Assembly (NCBI GenBank): GCA_021780755.1
Contig: JAJXYF010000015.1
Location: 62,001-126,000, forward strand
Direction of reading: 5' to 3'
DNA length: 64,000 nt
Source of the DNA: Deltaproteobacteria bacterium
GTDB lineage: Bacteria; Desulfobacterota; Binatia; Binatales; Binataceae
A model generated the notes under the pieces. The model saw only the letters and a program-made list of their open reading frames with translations, had not been told where the DNA came from and did not search any database. Position 1 is the first letter of the stretch. The number at the start of each line of letters is the position of its first letter. Position numbers and translations under genes: made by a program. Positions 57,383 through 64,000 of this stretch are shown piece by piece.

Positions 57383-58926
57383 ATCAGCATTTCGATCAGG
57401 TTCGGGCCCGGCTCCGCCAGCGCGCGCTTCAACTGCGTCGCCAGATCTTCGGCGCGTTCCACGCGCACCGCCGGCACGCCCATCCCGGCCGCCATCTGCG
57501 ACCAGTTGATTTCGGGATTACCGAGGCTCGTCAGCGAACGCGCCTTGGCGCCGGGCTCCGTGACGCCCGCGCGCGCGAGCTCCACCTGCAGAATCCGGTA
57601 GCGGCGGTTGTTGCAGATGAGCGTGGTGACGTTGAGCCGTTCGCGCGCCTGCGTCCATAGCGCCTGCAGCGTGTACATGCCGCTGCCGTCGGCCTGAAAC
57701 GCGATCACTTTGCGATCGGGACAGGCGACCGCCGCACCGGTCGCGCACGGCAGACCCTGCCCGATCGCGCCGCCCGTGAGCGCCAGGTAGGTATGTGCCG
57801 GTGCGCCCGCCGACGCGCCGAAGAAGGGCAGGCCGGTGGTCGCCGCCTCGTCCATCACGATCGCCCGCTCGGGCATCGTCGCGGCGATCGCGGCGCCAAT
57901 CGACACCGCGTTGAGCTCCCCGGTCGGTAGGGCCGGCCGTTTCACCGCCGGTGTCGCGGCAGCGCCGTGCGACGCACCGAGCGCTGCGGCCAACGCTTCG
58001 AGCGCGACGGCCGCGTCGTCATACGGAGCGGCCAGCGTTTCACATTCGCGACCGGCGGGAATCATCAGGCTCGGCACCTTGGGGTAGCCGAAAAACGCCA
58101 CCGGCGCGAGCGCGCCCGCCAGCACCACCGCGTCGGACTTTCCGAGCGCCTCGAGCGCCTGCTCAGGAAAGTACGGCAGCTTCTCGATCGCCGGCATCGC
58201 ACCGCCGCGCTCGACCCGCGCGGGAAAGGTCTCGCACATCAGGCGGCATCCGATTTTGCCTGCTATTCGAGCGGCCGCTGTGAGGCCGCGCGCGCGCAAC
58301 GCGTTGGCCCCCATGAACAGCGCCGCCTTCGCGCCATGCTTGCGCAGCAACTCGGCGGACTTGCGAATCGCGTCGTCGCCGGCCGTCGGCAGCGCGGCGA
58401 TTTGCGGTGATGCGAGAGCGCCGGCCGCCGGACTCCATTGGCAATCCGACGGCACGATCAACGTCGCCACGTGGCCGGGAAAGTGGCCCGCCGCGGCGAT
58501 CGCGTCGGCGGTATCGCCCGCAATCGCGTCGGGCGACGCGGACTTGCGCACCCATGCCGAGACCGGCCGCGCGAGCGACTCGATGTCGGAAGTCAGCGGG
58601 GCGTCGGACGCCAGGTGCCAAGTGGCCTGGTCGCCGATAATATTGACCACCGGCGATCGCGCGCGCCGCGCGTTGTGCAGGTTGGCTATACTGTTGGCGA
58701 AGCCCGGCCCGAGGTGCGTCAGCGTCAGCGCCGGCCGATCCGCCATCCGCGCGTAACCGTCCGCCGCACCGCTGCAAACGCCCTCGAACAGGCCCAGCAC
58801 CGCACGCATCCCGTCAATCGAATCGAGCGCCGCCACCAGCGGCATCTCGGTGGTGCCGGGATTGGCGAAACATACATTGACACCCGCCGCGAGCGCGGTC
58901 CGAATCAGGCTTTCCGCACCATTCAT
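57379..58926 (-). CDS. Thiamine-diphosphate enzyme, acetolactate synthase-like
   Basis: A 515-residue TPP-dependent enzyme. The PYR domain has [17 protein letters not shown] and the TPP-activating Glu in [15 protein letters not shown] (about 48-62); the PP domain has the cofactor motif from [14 protein letters not shown] to LICNNRRY (the GDG-to-NN spacing is right, with ADG in place of GDG). The middle domain lacks obvious FAD-binding features, and the chain is shorter than true IlvB. It is likely one of the acetolactate-synthase-large-subunit-like decarboxylases or lyases of unassigned substrate. A small protein and an LLM oxidoreductase lie upstream on the same strand. Confidence 0.87.
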   Translation of the reverse strand: MNGAESLIRTALAAGVNVCFANPGTTEMPLVAALDSIDGMRAVLGLFEGVCSGAADGYARMADRPALTLTHLGPGFANSIANLHNARRARSPVVNIIGDQATWHLASDAPLTSDIESLARPVSAWVRKSASPDAIAGDTADAIAAAGHFPGHVATLIVPSDCQWSPAAGALASPQIAALPTAGDDAIRKSAELLRKHGAKAALFMGANALRARGLTAAARIAGKIGCRLMCETFPARVERGGAMPAIEKLPYFPEQALEALGKSDAVVLAGALAPVAFFGYPKVPSLMIPAGRECETLAAPYDDAAVALEALAAALGASHGAAATPAVKRPALPTGELNAVSIGAAIAATMPERAIVMDEAATTGLPFFGASAGAPAHTYLALTGGAIGQGLPCATGAAVACPDRKVIAFQADGSGMYTLQALWTQARERLNVTTLICNNRRYRILQVELARAGVTEPGAKARSLTSLGNPEINWSQMAAGMGVPAVRVERAEDLATQLKRALAEPGPNLIEMLI

Positions 58927-58947
58927 GTGTATAAAATCCCGCGCCCG

Positions 58948-59244
58948 TCAGGCGTCCTTGACGAATTTCTCGAAAGCGCTCCAGTCCACGATCGGCTGCA
59001 GCCGCCGACGCGTGACGACGCCCTGCGCGACCGCCCCGGTGAAGGCCGAAAACGTCAGCGCATGATCCTGGATGTCGAGCACCAGCACGACCTTTGGTTC
59101 CTCGTTCGACACCCACGGGCCGGCCTTGAGTGTGACGCCCGGCGGGAAGCCGCGGGTGAGCGCGCCGTTGATCAGGTCATAGACTTTCTTGGTGTCGTCC
59201 CTGGACTCAATCTTAAAGGAAATCTCGTCGAGATAGAGCGGCAT
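58948..59244 (-). CDS. Small conserved-looking protein, unknown family
   Basis: A 98-residue protein, probably an alpha/beta ferredoxin-like fold (strand LYLDEISFKIES, helix DDTKKVYDLINGAL, strands PKVVLVLDI). GGAGGA precedes the ATG at 59244 by about 9 nt and the frame is tight against the TPP enzyme (21 nt), so it is probably co-transcribed. It may be an oligomeric small-molecule-binding domain, but I recognise no family. Confidence 0.7.
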   Translation of the reverse strand: MPLYLDEISFKIESRDDTKKVYDLINGALTRGFPPGVTLKAGPWVSNEEPKVVLVLDIQDHALTFSAFTGAVAQGVVTRRRLQPIVDWSAFEKFVKDA

Positions 59245-59537
59245 CGAAGCTTTCCTCCGTGGCGAATTGATGATGGAACTTTTGTCCTTATACACAAATT
59301 CGCGGCGCGGCTGTTAGCGCGAAACCGCAAGCCCCTGGCGTGCGCGATTCTCGCGACGCTCGCGCGAGGTTCATCGCGCGGGCGAAATCTCGAGCGTGCC
59401 GCCCGGCCCCGACGCACCGGCCAACGCGCGCATCGCCGGCAACGCGATCGCCTGCGGCGCCCGAGCGCCCAGTCCGCGCACCCGCGCGATCATCCCGATT
59501 ATCGATCGATCCGGTACGGCGAATCCGCGCCGCGCGC

Positions 59538-60458
59538 TCACGCGAACGCCGGCATCACCTCGCGCGCGAACAGATCGATGGTCTGCGGCGGTCCGAAATC
59601 CCCGAACATCACGGTGAAAAACGTGATCCCCTGGCGCACCCGATCGCGCAACTGTTCGGTCACCTGCGACGGCGTGCCCTTGATTCCAGTCAGCGAAAAA
59701 GGTTTCAGCCGCGACGCCACCTTCCATTTCTCCTCGACCTCCGCCTCGGTCGCCCCGATACACACCAGCAACTGCTCCGAGATGTTGATCGACTTGATAT
59801 CGCGGCCCACCGTCTTGCAATGCTCCTTCAGCACGTTGAACTTCGCCTCGAAGCTCTTGTAGCCCGCCGGACAGTTCCAGCGGTCGGCGTGCTTCGCGAC
59901 GATCTTGAGCATCACTTTCTCGCCGCTGCCGCCAATCGTGATCGGTGGATGCGGCGTCTGCACCGGCTTGGGATTGTTGTAAGCCTCGTCGAGCGCATAG
60001 TAGCGGCCCTTGAAGGTCGCGCGCTTTTCGGTAAACAACAGCTTCATCACCGTCAACCCCTCTTCGAGCTGGCGCAGGCGCGTGCCCATGGTCGGGAACT
60101 CGTAGCCGTAGCCGCGATATTCCTCGTCCATCCACCCCGCTCCCAGCCCGACTTCCAGCCGCCCGTTGCTGACGTTGTCGATCGTCGTCAGCGATTTGGC
60201 GAGCAGCGCCGGATTGCGAAACGAGTTGCACAATACCAGCGTGCCGATGCGCAACTTTTCGGTGCGCGCCGCCAGCGCGCTCATCACCGCCGTTGACTCC
60301 AGGCAATCGGCGTCGGGGATGCCGCGGTTCCAGAAATGATCGACCAGCCACAGCGAATGGTAGCCGAGTTTTTCGGCCTGCGCGGCGCGGTCGGCCAGCG
60401 CCTTGAAGGACATGCCGGCTTGCGGTGAGAAGATTCCAAACTGGGCTTGCTCGCTCAT
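59538..60458 (-). CDS. LLM-class F420-dependent oxidoreductase
   Basis: A 306-residue luciferase-like TIM-barrel enzyme. Recognisable are the N-terminal FGIFSPQAGMSFKALADRA, AEKLGYHSLWLVDHF, RIGTLVLCNSFRNPALLAKS, the cofactor segment RLEVGLGAGWMDEEYRGYG and PITIGGSGEKVMLKIVAKHADRWN. The family uses coenzyme F420 (or FMN) and acts on many oxidations, including sterols and xenobiotics. Start at ATG 60458 with GGGAGC upstream. A cofactor choice cannot be proven from sequence alone. Confidence 0.92.
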   Translation of the reverse strand: MSEQAQFGIFSPQAGMSFKALADRAAQAEKLGYHSLWLVDHFWNRGIPDADCLESTAVMSALAARTEKLRIGTLVLCNSFRNPALLAKSLTTIDNVSNGRLEVGLGAGWMDEEYRGYGYEFPTMGTRLRQLEEGLTVMKLLFTEKRATFKGRYYALDEAYNNPKPVQTPHPPITIGGSGEKVMLKIVAKHADRWNCPAGYKSFEAKFNVLKEHCKTVGRDIKSINISEQLLVCIGATEAEVEEKWKVASRLKPFSLTGIKGTPSQVTEQLRDRVRQGITFFTVMFGDFGPPQTIDLFAREVMPAFA

Positions 60459-60579
60459 CAGGGGCTCCCGTGGTCAGATGTTTTCGCTACAAATCAGAGC
60501 ACTTGCAAAACTATAATGCCAGCCTGCGGAGCCGTCGCACGGGCATGCGGCGCGGAGCATGCGCCTGAAATCGAACGGT

Positions 60580-60607
60580 CAGGTTCTGTAAAGCAGGTTC
60601 TGTAAAG
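60580..60607 (+). repeat. Perfect 14-bp tandem duplication upstream of the hydrolase start
   Basis: CAGGTTCTGTAAAG occurs twice head to tail (60580-60593 and 60594-60607), ending 1 nt before the ATG of the exported hydrolase. It may be a recent duplication of a leader or ribosome site. Confidence 0.8.
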
Positions 60608-60608
60608 A

Positions 60609-61835
60609 ATGATGAATTTGAAATCCAGCGCACAGGCTTCCCGGAATCACCGTCGGCGATGCGTGAGGCTATTCGCCGCGGCGATATGGATGTTGACGAT
60701 CGGCATCGGCGGTGCGATTTCCCGCGCGACCGCGGCCGACTCCGTTACCGCCGCAGCCGCGGTCCCCGCGTCCAATTTCGCCGTCGCCGCCAACCCGCGC
60801 TCCTTTACCAGGCCGCTCGGGGTCCACGAATGGACCTACACGATGGTGCGCGGTCCGTCGCCCTTCGATCGTATCGCGCTCCACCGCGTGACGCGCGGCG
60901 CCCGCCCCCCGGCGCATCCGAACATCGTGATGCTCTATCTTCCCGGCACCAACATGAACGGCGCGGTCGCCGTCGATGACCCGCATTATTCGATGCCGCT
61001 CTTTATGGCCGGGCACGGCGTCGACTTCTGGGCGATGGACTATCGCACGCACTTCATCGCGCCCGCGACGCCCACAACCGATCTCAAGGAACTCAAGCAT
61101 TGGACCAACGATTTGTTCGAGTCGGATATCGAGGCGGCGGCGCGCTTCGTGATGGCGACGACGGGGCATACGCGAATCTACGTCGCCGGCTTCAGCCGCG
61201 GCGCGAGCTTTGCCTATCTGTTCGCGGCGCGAAATCCCGAGAAGGTCCAGGGGTTGGTGATCTTCGATGGCTGGATTCCGGCCGGCCGTCCAGCCGTGAC
61301 GCTGCTGTCAAACCATTACGCTGACGACCTCGGAGGGGCGCATCTCACTTACGACAAGCGGCAGGCCCTGATGGCAGCGGTGATCGCCAATCCCGACGGG
61401 CCGGCGCCGATCCCGAAATACAAAACCGCCCGCGAAAATCTGGAGGCGGTGGTGTACGGTGCGGGCGGCGTCTTCGGCGGTCATGGCGGGCTGGCCAATC
61501 CGGCCGGCGGGTACTCTGACGCGGTCGTGCTCGCGCGGATGCTGGCCGATTACGATCGCTACTGGCCGACGATTCAGGATTATGAAAATCCATTCACTCC
61601 CGCCGATCGCGCCCGGCTGGCCGCCTCGAAAATTCCGGTGATCGCGTTCAGCAGCACCAATATCGGCGCGCAATGGCCGTCGCGCGTCGCGCAATCGGCA
61701 TCGGCGACCGGCAGCCCTGACGTGACCGTGAAGACACTCACCGGATGGGGTCATCTGGACGTCATTTGCGGCACCCATGCCGAGGTCAAGGTGTATATGC
61801 CGGCGTTGTTGTTTCTCAGGCGGCGTCCGAAGTAG
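60609..61835 (+). CDS. Exported alpha/beta-hydrolase
   Basis: A 408-residue protein with a Tat-like or Sec signal (about 1-43: RNHRRRCVRLFAAAIWMLTI, ATAA). The mature domain is an alpha/beta hydrolase: nucleophile elbow GFSRGASFAYLF (Ser at about 196), oxyanion region YLPGTNMNG and catalytic His in GWGHLDVICG near the end. An acidic partner is likely between. It overlaps the convergent small membrane protein by 20 nt. Substrate unknown; the fold suits an esterase or lipase. Confidence 0.88.
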   Translation: MMNLKSSAQASRNHRRRCVRLFAAAIWMLTIGIGGAISRATAADSVTAAAAVPASNFAVAANPRSFTRPLGVHEWTYTMVRGPSPFDRIALHRVTRGARPPAHPNIVMLYLPGTNMNGAVAVDDPHYSMPLFMAGHGVDFWAMDYRTHFIAPATPTTDLKELKHWTNDLFESDIEAAARFVMATTGHTRIYVAGFSRGASFAYLFAARNPEKVQGLVIFDGWIPAGRPAVTLLSNHYADDLGGAHLTYDKRQALMAAVIANPDGPAPIPKYKTARENLEAVVYGAGGVFGGHGGLANPAGGYSDAVVLARMLADYDRYWPTIQDYENPFTPADRARLAASKIPVIAFSSTNIGAQWPSRVAQSASATGSPDVTVKTLTGWGHLDVICGTHAEVKVYMPALLFLRRRPK

Positions 61836-62106
61836 GCGGGCGCGGGGGGCTCTCCGGATGGGCCGGTTCGACCGGTTGGCGCGGCATCACGATCAACACA
61901 TAGGCGAGCGCCCACATCCCGAGCGCGAATCCCGCCAGCACCCAGCGCATCGCCGAGCGGCCGCGGCGCACGGCGATTACCGCCGTCAACGGCGCCAGCG
62001 CCGCATCGACCATCAGCGACGTCGCGATCATATCGAGCGGCGCCTTATGCGATCGCATCAGCGCGAAGCCCGACGCCAGCCCGACTATTTTCGCGATTAT
62101 CTCCAT
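61816..62106 (-). CDS. Small multi-pass membrane protein
   Basis: A 96-residue protein with three likely transmembrane segments (about 3-17, 27-47 and 55-73, the last WVLAGFALGMWALAYVLIVM) and a Pro/Glu-rich C-terminal tail. No ribosome site is evident at ATG 62106, but the hydrophobic pattern in this frame is convincing. Not recognised as a named family. Confidence 0.6.
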   Translation of the reverse strand: MEIIAKIVGLASGFALMRSHKAPLDMIATSLMVDAALAPLTAVIAVRRGRSAMRWVLAGFALGMWALAYVLIVMPRQPVEPAHPESPPRPPTSDAA

Positions 62107-62146
62107 CGGTTTGCCGCTCGCCCCTTACTGGATATAGTTGACCACG

Positions 62147-62518
62147 ATGGGACGCCGAGACGCCGAAAGCCTGATGTCGAAGCTGCGCCAGATGAGCGAA
62201 GATGGCGTGGCGAGTTTTTTCAGCGAAGTGATGGCCAACGACAGCCTGCGCCGCACGCTCGGGCGCGCCGGCGAGAGTTTCTTTTCCAACAAGCAGAGCT
62301 TCGATCGCAACATCGAAACGGTACTCGATTTCGTCAACATCCCGTCCAAGCGCGACTTGCGCGAACTCAAGGCCCGCCTCGACCATATGAACGGGCAACT
62401 GGTTAATCTTAGCATCAAGATCGATCGCATGCTGGCGGAGACCCACTCGAAATCGGCGCCCACCGCGGAGCACCCGGCGAAGCCGCGCACCGCGCGCAAG
62501 CCCGCGCGCAAAAAATAA
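62147..62518 (+). CDS. Phasin/PhaF-like coiled-coil protein with basic C-terminal tail
   Basis: A 123-residue protein. The N-terminal part (about 10-85) is amphipathic and helical (SKLRQMSEDGVASFFSEVM, LDFVNIPSKRDLRELKARLDHMNGQLV), resembling polyhydroxyalkanoate granule-associated and related coiled-coil proteins. The C-terminal 25 residues are Lys/Ala/Pro/Arg-rich (AKPRTARKPARKK), like the DNA-binding tails of PhaF. The start is uncertain: ATG 62147 or TTG 62138. No PHA synthase is in the window. Confidence 0.6.
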   Translation: MGRRDAESLMSKLRQMSEDGVASFFSEVMANDSLRRTLGRAGESFFSNKQSFDRNIETVLDFVNIPSKRDLRELKARLDHMNGQLVNLSIKIDRMLAETHSKSAPTAEHPAKPRTARKPARKK

Positions 62519-62520
62519 CT

Positions 62521-62629
62521 GCTGAAACCTCGTAGAGTTTTTTTACAGGGCGAAGCCCGCGTCCTTACCAAAGGGAAGCCTGAAACCTGGTGAGGTTTCA
62601 GAAAAAATCACAATTTTGTGCTCCTCAAC
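62521..62629 (-). repeat. Dispersed intergenic element, copy 7 (reverse, with extra hairpin)
   Basis: On the minus strand it reads GTTGAGGAGC (62629-62620), TTTTTTC, CTGAAACCT-CACC-AGGTTTCAG (62601-62580), GCTTCCCTTTGGTAAGGACG, GGGCTTCGCCCT, a run of A, then a second half-hairpin CTCTACGAGGTTTCAG. It thus looks composite. It lies between convergent genes. Confidence 0.85.
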
Positions 62630-62646
62630 AACTCTCTTTTTCTCCT

Positions 62647-63744
62647 TCAGCTATCGGCTACGTACAGGCTGCGCGCGAGTTCCGCGAGGTCCTTCAGCGT
62701 GCGCGGCTCGCGGCCCAGATCGGGTGCGGCGATCAGGCGCGTGCCCGCCGGGATACTCGCGCGCAAGCGTTTGAGCGCCGCGGCCTCGCGCCGTTCGAGC
62801 GCCGCGAAGTCGTCGAGATTGCGCTTGAGCTTGCGCTTCAATGCGGCCGGTAGGTCGGCGCGTCCGATCGCCGCCTCGTCGGGCAGCGGCGCCATCATGC
62901 GATTTACCGCGACCGCGCCCAGCTTCAGTCCCAGCTTGGTCAGCGCTTCGATAAATTCGATCGCCTGATCGACCCGCTCGGCCTCGGCCGTCGTCACCAG
63001 CACCACCAGGGTGCGCTCGTCGCGAATCAACGCCTGCGCCTGCGCGGCGCGATCGGCAAAGCCCGCGTACATGCCGTCGAAGCTGCCGACGAACGCCTGC
63101 ACGTCGCCCAGCAGATGCAGCCCGGTCAGGCGGTCGAACGCGGTCAGCACGGCGCGCGCCGCCAGATCAAGCATCGAAAAGCCGCCGCGCAATACCGATC
63201 GGCCCGCGCTGAGCAGAGTCACCGCGCGTGAGCCCAGCAACTCGAGCATACGGCGCGGTGCGTCGAGAAAGTCGAGCGCCTCGCGCGCCGGTGGCGTGTC
63301 GAGCACGACCAGCCCGGTCGAGGTATCGCGATGTAATTCGAGCAACTGCTCCATCGCCATGTAATCGGCGACGCCGGCGAGCGCGCTCGAGAGATTGCGG
63401 TAAATGCGGTTGGCGAGGATCGCGTCGCGCGCCGATACCGACGGCGCATGGCGCTCGATCAGCAAGTCGAAGGTCGCCTTGGGGTCGAGCTTGAGCGCGC
63501 GCAATCGCGCGCCGCGCGCCGCACCGAGTCCTGTTAGCGCCACCGTCTGGATCGTCGAATCACCGGCCGTCAGCCCGAGCGCGTCGAGCAGGCGCGGCGC
63601 CGGATCCACCGTCATCACATCGACCGCCCGCCCGCCGATGGCGGCGTTGAGCGCGAGCGCCGCACTGAGCGTAGTCTTGCCGACGCCGCCGGGGCCGAGG
63701 CAGATCAGCAGCCGCCGGTCGCCGAGTTCGAGCGCGCGCTTCAT
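62647..63744 (-). CDS. ArsA/GET3-family ATPase
   Basis: A 365-residue anion-transport/TRC40-type ATPase. The P-loop is GPGGVGKTT (about 17-25); the signature Lys that normally precedes GGVGKT in this family is replaced by Pro. Switch-like DPAPRLLDALG and VVLDTPPAREALDFLDAP follow. Family members act as dimers driving membrane-protein or oxyanion handling. It overlaps the downstream-coded neighbour (63741) by ATGA, forming a tandem with a second ArsA-like gene, an arrangement known in several lineages. Confidence 0.88.
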   Translation of the reverse strand: MKRALELGDRRLLICLGPGGVGKTTLSAALALNAAIGGRAVDVMTVDPAPRLLDALGLTAGDSTIQTVALTGLGAARGARLRALKLDPKATFDLLIERHAPSVSARDAILANRIYRNLSSALAGVADYMAMEQLLELHRDTSTGLVVLDTPPAREALDFLDAPRRMLELLGSRAVTLLSAGRSVLRGGFSMLDLAARAVLTAFDRLTGLHLLGDVQAFVGSFDGMYAGFADRAAQAQALIRDERTLVVLVTTAEAERVDQAIEFIEALTKLGLKLGAVAVNRMMAPLPDEAAIGRADLPAALKRKLKRNLDDFAALERREAAALKRLRASIPAGTRLIAAPDLGREPRTLKDLAELARSLYVADS

Positions 63745-64000
63745 GGAGTGAACATTTCCGTTGCGAGCCGCCGGCTGAGGGCTTCCACTTCGCGTGCGGC
63801 GAGCGTCGCCGCATAGAGTATCGGCAGCTCCGCGACCGCGATTTCCGCGCGTTCGAGTTCGCGCCGCGCGTGTCGCGCGAACTCCGCCAATTCGTGTCGT
63901 CGATCGGCCAGCCGCGCATGCGCTTCCAGCGGACGCAGTCGCGCGATTTCCGCCGCGGTGTACAGCGCCGGCGGCACGCAGTTGAGCACCGCGCCGATGC
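63741..64000 (-). CDS. ArsA-like ATPase, C-terminal part (truncated by window end)
   Basis: The frame is open to the right edge and has no start in the window. The visible part, beginning IGAVLNCVPPALY, matches the C-terminal region of ArsA-like ATPases (GAVLNxVxP), followed by helical segments (ARRELERAEIAVAELPILYA). Its stop overlaps the ATG of the next ATPase, so the two are coupled and probably form a heterodimer. The N-terminal P-loop lies outside the window. Confidence 0.65.
   Translation of the reverse strand, partial: IGAVLNCVPPALYTAAEIARLRPLEAHARLADRRHELAEFARHARRELERAEIAVAELPILYAATLAAREVEALSRRLATEMFTP

Overview
The window is a GC-rich (roughly 65 percent or more by eye), gene-dense bacterial chromosome segment, with no rRNA, tRNA, transposase, integrase, phage gene or CRISPR array that I could see. 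The gene mix combines a complete de novo purine operon, rpsO-pnp, mutL-miaA, an aromatic/histidine block leading into cmk-rpsA-ihfB, hopanoid-type RND transport, (R)-hydratase/acyl-CoA chemistry, an F420-type LLM oxidoreductase and a thiolase plus DUF35 pair. This suggests an uncultivated soil or sediment lineage formerly grouped with the Deltaproteobacteria. Binatota (Desulfobacterota_B) is my best guess, from general knowledge of such gene content, not from any search.

Layout. 0.2-3.6 kb (minus strand): two hotdog-fold hydratases, an acyl-CoA dehydrogenase and an SDR reductase, i.e. fatty-acyl or xenobiotic acyl-CoA metabolism. 4.0-7.8 kb: rpsO-pnp and an M16 peptidase. 7.9-10.8 kb: a beta-helix exported protein, dut and purB. 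11.1-16.6 kb: a tight purC-purS-purQ-purL-purF operon. 16.8-20.7 kb: an ECF sigma/anti-sigma pair divergent from a bufferin-type RiPP operon (precursor BufA, DUF692 maturase BufB, DUF2063 partner BufC). 20.9-27.9 kb: an acetyltransferase, a secreted EXORDIUM-like protein, an HpnN-like MMPL transporter and moaA. 28.3-34.1 kb: a DUF2786 protein, a membrane adenylate/guanylate cyclase, an HMG-CoA-synthase-like/DUF35 fusion with its thiolase, and two tandem small paralogues of an unknown family. 34.3-36.5 kb: a degenerate HEPN-like helical protein, an exported protein, an ArsC-family gene whose catalytic cysteine codon is TGA (apparent selenocysteine), and rpmB. 36.9-50.9 kb: mutL-miaA-accA-pheA-hisC-tyrA-cmk-rpsA-ihfB-HIT, then a MoxR/ChlI-type ATPase with a VWA partner. 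50.9-64 kb: exported metallopeptidase, MBL hydrolase, methyltransferase, CAP protein, zinc-less MDR oxidoreductase, HAD phosphatase, TPP enzyme, LLM oxidoreductase, exported alpha/beta hydrolase and two ArsA-type ATPases, the second running off the window.

Two things stand out. First, an ArsC-like gene reads perfectly through an in-frame TGA that sits exactly at the family's catalytic Cys12 and is followed by a SECIS-like hairpin. Second, at least seven copies of a structured ~90-120 nt intergenic element, with two hairpins and a conserved GTTGAGGAAC head, lie in gene junctions at both ends of the window and are absent from its centre. I do not recognise this family.
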